Below, one piece after another: positions 1-5,606 of a stretch of DNA of 10,054 bases (position 1 is the stretch's first letter; each line of letters begins with the position of its first letter). The DNA is from Rubrobacter sp. (lineage in GTDB: Bacteria; Actinomycetota; Rubrobacteria; Rubrobacterales; Rubrobacteraceae): assembly GCA_016781635.1 (NCBI GenBank), contig JADDPY010000654.1, positions 1 to 10,054 of the forward strand, read 5' to 3'. Under the pieces are notes generated by a model. The model saw only the letters and a program-made list of their open reading frames with translations. It did not search any database and was not told the DNA's origin. Position numbers and translations under genes: made by a program.

Positions 1-474
1 AGAACGAACCAGGCGTATGACGTCGCCGTCCTAAAGCTGAGTAGCCCCGTGTCGACACGCTCCATCAAGCTCGCTACCGGGTCTCAGAGCAGCCTCGAAA
101 TTCCAGGACGTAATGCGACGGTGGCCGGCTGGGGGAACACGGTGGCGCAGCCGATCTCGGGCAGCAACGGGCCCAACTACCCTGACCAGATGCGAGAGGC
201 GAAGGTGCCGGTTGTCTCGGACACCTCCGTGAAGCAGACTTACGGATCAAGCTACGTGCCGTCCCTGATGGTCGCCGCGGGCGCCACGGGCAAGGACACC
301 TGCCAGGGCGACAGCGGCGGGCCGATGTTCTCCTACGTCTTCGGCAGTGGCTACACCCAGATCGGTATCATCAGTTTCGGCGCCGGTTGCGGAGCCCCCG
401 GGCATCCCGGCGTATACACCGAGGTCAACAACTCTTCCGTCAGGAGCTTTATCACCTATTGGGCGGGCAGATAA
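1..474 (+). CDS. Trypsin-like (S1 family) serine protease, C-terminal part
   Basis: The reading frame is open from base 1, so the gene starts left of the window; 157 residues are visible, ending at TAA 472-474. The visible part contains the catalytic Asp in DVAVLKL (residue 7), the VAGWGNT strand, the nucleophile in GDSGGP (Ser105) and a C-terminal GVYTEV followed by a closing helix, all in the order expected for chymotrypsin-fold proteases. An Asp six residues before the Ser (KDTCQGDS) matches chymotrypsin Asp189, and Gly residues are present at the 216 and 226 equivalents, so cleavage after Arg/Lys is expected. The catalytic His and any signal peptide lie outside the window. Secretion is inferred from the family. 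The 191-220 disulfide pair is present, but the 168-182 pair is absent (Val and Ala at those places). The gene converges on the minus-strand DNA-repair train and is probably unrelated to it. Confidence 0.93.
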   Translation, partial: RTNQAYDVAVLKLSSPVSTRSIKLATGSQSSLEIPGRNATVAGWGNTVAQPISGSNGPNYPDQMREAKVPVVSDTSVKQTYGSSYVPSLMVAAGATGKDTCQGDSGGPMFSYVFGSGYTQIGIISFGAGCGAPGHPGVYTEVNNSSVRSFITYWAGR

Positions 475-482
475 GCTGGATG

Positions 483-528
483 CGTAGCCGGTAGCCCTGG
501 TGCTACCGCCCCCGAGCTACCGGCTACG
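483..528. terminator. Bidirectional hairpin between convergent genes
   Basis: A 13-bp perfect inverted repeat (arms 483-495 and 516-528, containing GTAGCCGGTAGC and its complement) encloses a 20-base loop. It begins 8 bases after the protease stop codon and its right arm covers the TAG stop (524-526) of the minus-strand glycosylase gene, so it can end transcription from both sides. A smaller alternative hairpin (GGTAGC at 490-495 with GCTACC in the loop) is also possible. Neither side has a clear U-tract, which is common in high-GC actinobacteria but makes intrinsic termination less certain. Confidence 0.65.
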
Positions 529-1483
529 TCGCCGGATCCTCGATCCAACCGCGCGTCAGATAGAGCCAGAAGGCGAGCCCGGCGTACCGGCCGTAGGGCG
601 AGAACCGCTCCACTATCTCGGCGTCTGGGACGGCGTCCCTCCCTGCGAGACGCGCGTAGGTCGGCCTGGTCCAGGAGTCGAGGATGAGCCGGGAGTAACG
701 GCCGAGCATCATCATGACATGGGCAGCGGCATACGGGCCCACGCCCGGCAGAGCAAGCAGACGCCGCTCCAATTCCTCGTCCGGCAGTTCCTCCGCGGGG
801 ACGTCGAGGGCTTCGAGATTCAGCGTCCCGTTCGCGACCGAGCTGGAGAGGGCGAGCATGTAGCGGCCCCGGTAACCGGCCCGAACGACGTCTTTGTAGA
901 AACCCTCGCCTGCTTCGGTCATCGCCTGCGGGGTGGGGAAGGTGCGTCCCAGCGGTCCCATCTCCGGTGCCCCAGGGGCTTTCTCCCCGAGGTGTTCGAC
1001 GAGGGCGCCGATCATCCTGGTGGTGGCGGACCACGCGCAGTTGGTGGTGCAGAGGGTCTTCACGACCTCCTCGAAGACGCTCGTGCCCCGGATCATGCGC
1101 CCTGCGCCCCTCGTGACCCAGGCGAGCTCGGGGTCTCCGGCCGTGAGCTCGTAGAAGGGGGAGAGGTCTTCGTCGAGCCGGAGCAAGTGGCGCACCGAGC
1201 GGAGTATCCGCTCGCCCTCCTCCGTGTCCGGCGCGGGTCCCGCGACGCTCACGAGCCCGAAGTCCGGCTCGTCCTGCCGGATCTGGACGGTTCGCGGCGC
1301 GTACCCCTTTACCGGAAGCGTAGCTTCCAGGGCGTCCGTTTCTCCGTCGAGGCGCATCGGTGGCAGGGCGGCGAGGCCGTGCGACCGAAAAGTGCGCTGG
1401 AGATCCACCGGTTCGCCGGCCGGACCCGCCAGGGCGAAGGAAGCACGCCAGGGGACCTCGGTGGCTGGGTTCTGCTGTTCCAT
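524..1483 (-). CDS. HhH-GPD superfamily DNA glycosylase (AlkA/OGG1-like), monofunctional
   Basis: This 319-aa protein probably removes damaged bases from DNA in base-excision repair. An N-terminal domain (about 1-115, with TFRSHGLAALPP) resembles the beta-rich domain that precedes the catalytic fold in AlkA/OGG1 proteins. The helical domain has VKTLCTTNCAW (about 141-151), placed like the CSSNNN region of OGG1, then the helix-hairpin-helix LPGVGPYAAAH (245-255) and the catalytic Asp269 in LILDSW. The position of the OGG1/endonuclease III Schiff-base lysine is Tyr251, so a glycosylase without lyase activity is expected. There is no C-terminal four-Cys iron-sulfur cluster. The substrate (alkylated or oxidised base) cannot be read from sequence. 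The ATG at 1483 lies 9 bases after the rad50 stop, with AAGGA at 1490-1494 six bases upstream; that AAGGA shares two bases with the rad50 TAA. It is the last gene of the train. Confidence 0.85.
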   Translation of the reverse strand: MEQQNPATEVPWRASFALAGPAGEPVDLQRTFRSHGLAALPPMRLDGETDALEATLPVKGYAPRTVQIRQDEPDFGLVSVAGPAPDTEEGERILRSVRHLLRLDEDLSPFYELTAGDPELAWVTRGAGRMIRGTSVFEEVVKTLCTTNCAWSATTRMIGALVEHLGEKAPGAPEMGPLGRTFPTPQAMTEAGEGFYKDVVRAGYRGRYMLALSSSVANGTLNLEALDVPAEELPDEELERRLLALPGVGPYAAAHVMMMLGRYSRLILDSWTRPTYARLAGRDAVPDAEIVERFSPYGRYAGLAFWLYLTRGWIEDPAT

Positions 1484-1489
1484 GACGGG

Positions 1490-1494
1490 TCCTT
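1490..1494 (-). promoter_or_regulatory. Ribosome binding site of the glycosylase gene
   Basis: AAGGA read on the minus strand lies six bases before the ATG at 1483 and overlaps the TAA stop of rad50 (1493-1495). A ribosome finishing rad50 would sit on this site, so the glycosylase is probably translationally coupled to rad50. Confidence 0.6.
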
Positions 1495-4381
1495 ACGGTC
1501 TGCCGGCGGCTTCGCCCAGCAGCACCTCGGGGGCTCCGGCGGAGACGTCTATGCGACGGATGGAGCTTCTGCCCTCGTCGTCCTCCTCGACGGACCAGAG
1601 CTCGTCCAGCAGGGCCGACTCCTGGACATCGGCGACGTGGGAGATCACGAAGATCTGTCCGAAGGTCTTTTTGAGGCGGTCGAGGGAGAGGAGGACGTTG
1701 CGGCGCCGGTCGGCGTCGAGCGCCCCGAAAACCTCGTCGAGGACGATAAAGCCGAGGGCGTCCGAGCCCTGGGCCGAGATCATCTTCGAGAGCGCGATCC
1801 TGGCCGAGAGGCTTACGACGTCCGCCTCGCCGCCGGAGAAACGGGAGAGCTCGTAGGCATCCGAAAGCCCGTCGAAGAGCCTGACCCCGTAATTTTGATC
1901 GAACTCGATCCTCTCGTAGCGCCCGTCGGTGAGGTCGCGCACAAGCCCGCTCGCCTCCCTCTCCAGGTTCGGCCGGACCCTCGCGGTGAGCTCCCGGTAG
2001 AACTCCGAGAAGAGCTTGTCCATCTCCCCGAGCCTCGCGGCCCCGGTGGCCTTCTCGTCGGCAGCCTTACGCCCTTCCTCGTAGCGCCCGAGCTCCCCCT
2101 CCAGCGCCTCTACCCTGCTCTCCAACCTGCGCGCTCTCTCCCGGAGATCGTCCCGTACCCTCCGGAGCTCCTCTCGCGCCACTTCACCCTCCGCGATCTT
2201 CTCGCGGTTGGCGAGGTAGGCACCCTCGTCGAAAGCCAGCGCCGAAAGCTCGCCGCGCAAAGCTTCGGCCCTCTTCTTCGCCTCGCCTTCCTGCGCGACG
2301 GCGTCCCCCAGCTTCTCCTCCACCCCCGAACGGGCGGCGAGACGCGTCTTCAAGCTTTCGATCTGCCCTTGAAGGCGTTCGATCTCCGCCCGCTTCGCGC
2401 GTAACTCCTCGTGCCGCGCCCCGTCGTAAGTCGCGCCCTCCCCGAGCCGAGCTGCCTCTTCTTCGAGGCCCACCGCCTCCGTGAGGGTGCTCTCATGCCT
2501 CCCGAGCAGGCTCTCGACCCGCGGGTAAGCATCACGCAGGGCCTTCAAACGGCGGGCGCGAGCCCCAGCTTCGGCGAGCGCCTCCTCCGTCACCGGGGCG
2601 AGACCCCTGAGCCCTTCCTTGACGATCGAGACGCGCGCGGTGATACGGGCGAGGTTCCCTTCCAGGGCGTGCCGGCGGGCGTCGGCCCCCGTCCACTGCT
2701 CGCGCAGGGAGCGCACCCGCTCCCGGGTCTCCTCGATCTCCTCCAACTCTTCTACAAGCTCCTTCGCCTCCTCGTCGAGGCGGCGGCATTCGTCGCGCGC
2801 CTCCGCCGCTCGGGCACGATACCCCTCCGCGTCCCGCCGCAGGGTCTCGAGGACCTCGGCGTGCTCGTCCTCCTCGAAGCCCCGGTGGCAGGTCGGGCAC
2901 TCGGCGACCTCGTCGGAGGACGAGATCATGCGCGCGGCCTTCTCCAGCTTCTCGGCGTCCCGTTCGTCGGCGTCGGCGAGCCCCCTCTGCTGCGCGGACT
3001 GCCGCTCCAGCCTCCGCTCCCTGCGCCGGAGCCCCTCGACGCGCTCCTCCAGCGTCCCGCCACCGTCCAGGTCCTCGATCGCCTCTTCAAGGCTCGCCAT
3101 GAGCGCCTTGGCAGCCTCCCAGCCACCCTTGACCTCCGAAAGCTCCTCCTCCCCGGCGGCGAGCTCCTCGAAGCGCGACCTCCGCTCCCTCAGCCCGCCA
3201 AGGAGTGCTTCGGCTTCTTCATGCCCCTCGGCGGCGAGGCCCAGGACCCGGGCCGCCGCGCTCACTCGTTCGCCATCCTCCTCGACCGAGAAGATCCCAC
3301 CCCATCCCGGGAGCGGCTCGTCTCCGGCCCCGCCACCGTCCAGATCTTCCAGAAGGGTCGTTGCCTCCGCCACGGCCCTATGAGCCTCGACCCTGCGCCG
3401 CTTGGCCTCCTTCTGTGCCCCCTCCCGGCGCTCGTAACGCCGACGGGCATCCTCCAGGTCTCGTATCTCCCCGGCCACCCGCGGCAACTCCTCCGTACGG
3501 GGGAGCAACTTGCCGACCGTCTCCTCGTCTTCGTCGAGCCCCGCGAGGCGGGACCTCAACTCGGCCGCCCGCTCCGCCGCTCGCTCCCGTGCCCCCTCCG
3601 CCGCTGCGAGCTCTCTGTGCAGATCGTTGTGCCGCCGGTATGCGTCCTCGAGCTTCTCGCCCTCGGCCCGGGCCGCTATGAGCTCCCTTTCCGCTGCCTT
3701 GAACTTCTCGTCCAGCTCCTTCGCCTCGGTAGTGAGCCGGTCGCGTTCCTCCCGGGCCTCGCGTAGCTCCTCTGTAAGGCTCTCGTAATCCGTGCCGGCG
3801 AGGATGCTCTCCAGGGCCGCGGCCTGATCCCTGAGTTCCTTGCGGTCGGCGCGGAGAAGTTTCTGGGCCCCCTCGACCTGATCTATCCCGAGGATGCGTG
3901 CGATCTCGCGCTGCCGCTCCACCCCGGTCACCCCACCAAAGAACTCGAGCTCCTTCTGGCGAGCGAAGAACGTAGCCTCGAAGGCGACCCGATCCATACA
4001 AAGAAGCTGCGTCTGCACCCACTCGGCGACCTCCGACGGACCACTCAGGTGCGGCTCCGCGCCACCCCCTATAAAGACCTTGGCCTCCGTCTTGCCGCGA
4101 TGTAGCGTGCGAGAAACCCTGTAAGAGACACCGCCGAGGTTCAGCGTCACGTCCACGAAGGTCTTATCGGCGACGGTGCCGCCGCTCCAGGGGATGGCGT
4201 CGTTGGCGAAGCGCGGGCCCCCGCCCCGGGAGCCGAAGAACGCCCACAGGATGGACTCGAAGATCGTGGTCTTCCCCGAGCCGTTTCGACCCACGATCCC
4301 TACGGCGCCCTCCGGCGGCAGGAGCTCGATGGGCTCGCGGAACTGCTTGTAGTTCTGGAGGTAGAGCCGCTCCAGGATCAA
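1493..4381 (-). CDS. sbcC: Rad50/SbcC-type SMC-like ATPase of the Mre11-Rad50 complex
   Basis: This 962-aa protein is the ATPase and DNA-tethering subunit that would partner the Mre11 encoded just upstream in double-strand end processing. Visible parts in order: Walker A GRNGSGKT (31-38); Q-loop Gln142 in FFARQKE; a first coiled-coil arm (about 165-490); a zinc hook CPTC (Cys495, Cys498) almost exactly mid-protein; a return arm (about 505-795); the ABC signature LSRFSGGE (845-852); Walker B FIVLDE (878-883); D-loop GALD (886-889); and the H-loop His915. All catalytic motifs are intact. The length suits the shorter archaeal-type Rad50 (roughly 850-1000) and is somewhat under E. coli SbcC. The first arm carries two Gly-rich EDLDGGG breaks (345-351, 436-442). 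The start is TTG at 4381, chosen because MILERLYLQNYKQF matches the normal Rad50 N-terminus; GGGAGG at 4389-4394 precedes it and it overlaps the mre11 stop as TTGA. Confidence 0.96.
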   Translation of the reverse strand: MILERLYLQNYKQFREPIELLPPEGAVGIVGRNGSGKTTIFESILWAFFGSRGGGPRFANDAIPWSGGTVADKTFVDVTLNLGGVSYRVSRTLHRGKTEAKVFIGGGAEPHLSGPSEVAEWVQTQLLCMDRVAFEATFFARQKELEFFGGVTGVERQREIARILGIDQVEGAQKLLRADRKELRDQAAALESILAGTDYESLTEELREAREERDRLTTEAKELDEKFKAAERELIAARAEGEKLEDAYRRHNDLHRELAAAEGARERAAERAAELRSRLAGLDEDEETVGKLLPRTEELPRVAGEIRDLEDARRRYERREGAQKEAKRRRVEAHRAVAEATTLLEDLDGGGAGDEPLPGWGGIFSVEEDGERVSAAARVLGLAAEGHEEAEALLGGLRERRSRFEELAAGEEELSEVKGGWEAAKALMASLEEAIEDLDGGGTLEERVEGLRRRERRLERQSAQQRGLADADERDAEKLEKAARMISSSDEVAECPTCHRGFEEDEHAEVLETLRRDAEGYRARAAEARDECRRLDEEAKELVEELEEIEETRERVRSLREQWTGADARRHALEGNLARITARVSIVKEGLRGLAPVTEEALAEAGARARRLKALRDAYPRVESLLGRHESTLTEAVGLEEEAARLGEGATYDGARHEELRAKRAEIERLQGQIESLKTRLAARSGVEEKLGDAVAQEGEAKKRAEALRGELSALAFDEGAYLANREKIAEGEVAREELRRVRDDLRERARRLESRVEALEGELGRYEEGRKAADEKATGAARLGEMDKLFSEFYRELTARVRPNLEREASGLVRDLTDGRYERIEFDQNYGVRLFDGLSDAYELSRFSGGEADVVSLSARIALSKMISAQGSDALGFIVLDEVFGALDADRRRNVLLSLDRLKKTFGQIFVISHVADVQESALLDELWSVEEDDEGRSSIRRIDVSAGAPEVLLGEAAGRP

Positions 4382-4396
4382 ACCGAACCCTCCCCC
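4378..4396 (-). promoter_or_regulatory. TTGA start/stop overlap with Shine-Dalgarno at the mre11-rad50 junction
   Basis: On the minus strand the mre11 stop TGA (4380-4378) and the rad50 start TTG (4381-4379) share the four bases TTGA, a TTG version of the common ATGA coupling motif. A purine-rich GGGGGAGGG (4396-4388) lies about seven bases upstream of the TTG. The arrangement suggests translational coupling that would balance the two subunits. Confidence 0.7.
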
Positions 4397-5541
4397 GTCG
4401 AAGCCCCAGCACCCCTCAGGTACCCGAGCCCCTTCTCCAGGAACTCACCCGCGAATGCCGCGTCGAGCTCGCCCTTCTCGCTGCGCCCCCCGACAAACGC
4501 CCGGAACTCCTCCTCCAGCGACCCGAAGCTCGCCTCGACCTCCCCGTTCGAGCCCGGAGCATCGGCCGTCCCGGACTCCGAGATTTCCAACGAAAAGTCC
4601 AGCGCCCTTTGCCTGAGCTCTCGCAACAGCGGACGGTCCAACTCCCCCGCAAGCCCTACCGGCGCATTAGCGACCTTCAAACGGACCATCGCGCCGTCGA
4701 TGTCGACCCGAGCGGTCCGGTCGGCGATAGCCTCGTTCAGGTCGCCGCCGGTCATACCTTCGGCATCGATCCTCGGAATGTCGATCATAGGCCGCGCCTC
4801 GATAGGGACGTGCTCTATATCCACCCCGCCCGCGCCGTCGAAGGTCAGAATAGCGAAGCCCGGCTCCGAATCTACCTCCCCGAAGCCGAAGCGCTCCGTG
4901 GCACCGGCATAGTACGTGTTCTTTTTGTGCTCGTGAAAGTAGTGGTAGTGGCCCAGTGCGACGTAGTCGAAGTCCCCCCCGAGGACGCGCTCCGGCAGGT
5001 CCACCTGCCCGAGCTCGTGGCCGTGTACGACGAGACCCGGCACCGTGCCGTGCGTAACCATGATGTTCACGTCCGCGTCCCGGTCCGGCGTGACGACCAC
5101 CTGCGCGTCCCCGACCGCCCCGTGCGGCACGAGCGCGAGCGAGACGCGGACGTCGCCCAGGTCCACAAGCTCGTGCTCCACCTCGAAGCCGTGGGCGAAG
5201 TACGCCCCCACCATGTTCGCGTACTCCAGAGCGGCGGTCGTCGCGCGTAGGCGCGGGGTCTCGTGGTTGCCCGCGATGCCGTAATAGGGAATATCTTGCT
5301 GGACTATTCTGCCCGTCTGCTTCAGGAAGTTAATGATCACGTGCGTCGCCGGGCGTATGGAGTCGAAGACGTCGCCCGAGTGGATCACGAGATCCACGTC
5401 CCGCTCCAGGATGGCATCCACCGCCCGCCGATAAGCTTCCTGTGCATCTACCTCGCGCTGGTTGCGGTTGCTGGCAGGGTCGAGCTTTGCGTACCGTGTG
5501 TAACCGAGATGCGTATCCGAGATGTGAGCGACCCTTACCAG
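4378..5541 (-). CDS. sbcD: Mre11/SbcD-type metallophosphoesterase nuclease, probable CTG start
   Basis: This protein (387 aa with the start chosen here) is the Mn-dependent nuclease subunit of the Mre11-Rad50 complex. The calcineurin-like motifs are complete: ISDTHLG (Asp9, His11), HSGDVFD (Asp57), AGNHE (Asn92, His93), VTHG (His164) and LGHYH (His198, His200). A capping domain and an acidic C-terminal segment that probably binds the Rad50 coiled-coil base follow. The first conventional in-frame start, GTG at 5421, would remove the first 40 residues and motif I. The frame is open back to an amber codon at 5557-5559, and between these only CTG at 5541 is a plausible start; it gives MVRVAHISDTHLGY, a standard Mre11 N-terminus, with AAGGGG (5551-5556) nine bases upstream. 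An assembly error that hides an ATG is the main alternative. The gene follows herA by 65 bases and overlaps rad50 by four. Confidence 0.93.
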   Translation of the reverse strand: MVRVAHISDTHLGYTRYAKLDPASNRNQREVDAQEAYRRAVDAILERDVDLVIHSGDVFDSIRPATHVIINFLKQTGRIVQQDIPYYGIAGNHETPRLRATTAALEYANMVGAYFAHGFEVEHELVDLGDVRVSLALVPHGAVGDAQVVVTPDRDADVNIMVTHGTVPGLVVHGHELGQVDLPERVLGGDFDYVALGHYHYFHEHKKNTYYAGATERFGFGEVDSEPGFAILTFDGAGGVDIEHVPIEARPMIDIPRIDAEGMTGGDLNEAIADRTARVDIDGAMVRLKVANAPVGLAGELDRPLLRELRQRALDFSLEISESGTADAPGSNGEVEASFGSLEEEFRAFVGGRSEKGELDAAFAGEFLEKGLGYLRGAGASTGEGSV

Positions 5542-5550
5542 CGTCCTGCA

Positions 5551-5556
5551 CCCCTT
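5551..5556 (-). promoter_or_regulatory. Ribosome binding site supporting the CTG start of mre11
   Basis: AAGGGG read on the minus strand lies nine bases before the CTG at 5541-5539, near the best Shine-Dalgarno spacing. No ATG, GTG or TTG in the mre11 frame lies between it and motif I, so this site decides the start. A second AGGA (5547-5544) is only two bases from the CTG and is probably too close to act. Confidence 0.5.
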
Positions 5557-5583
5557 CTAAAAATCCACCGCTTTCACGTCCAT
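5557..5583 (-). other. In-frame 8-codon micro-ORF upstream of mre11, closed by an amber stop
   Basis: An ATG at 5583 opens MDVKAVDF and stops at TAG (5557-5559). It is in the same frame as mre11, 14 codons before the proposed CTG start. No good Shine-Dalgarno precedes it. It may be a chance ORF, a short leader peptide, or the remnant of an earlier N-terminal start now cut off by the amber codon. The mre11 domain does not need these residues. Confidence 0.25.
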
Positions 5584-5606
5584 TCTACCGCCCGAAACAC
5601 CTATCC

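Noticed and set aside
500..2404. 634-codon plus-strand open frame antisense to the glycosylase and rad50 genes
   Set aside because: Its product is rich in Arg, Pro, Gly, Leu and Val without any recognisable motif, and it runs opposite two clear genes with intact catalytic motifs. Long antisense open frames are expected in very GC-rich DNA.
2411..3766. 451-codon plus-strand open frame inside rad50
   Set aside because: It mirrors the coiled-coil coding region of Rad50 and has low-complexity composition, no ribosome site and no domain.
4378..5421. Shorter mre11 beginning at GTG 5421
   Set aside because: This would delete ISDTHLG and two metal ligands, although the sequence encoding them is intact and in frame immediately upstream.
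1493..5541. Classical bacterial SbcCD pair only, with herA and nurA unrelated
   Set aside because: The 65-base herA-mre11 gap could suggest separate units, but same strand, same order of function and no terminator-like hairpin in the gap favour one operon.
5330..5551. 73-codon minus-strand frame starting at GTG 5551, overlapping the mre11 N-terminus
   Set aside because: It has a good ribosome site (AAGGGG is close), but the product has no family features and the frame overlapping it encodes the essential Mre11 motif I; the site more likely serves the CTG start.
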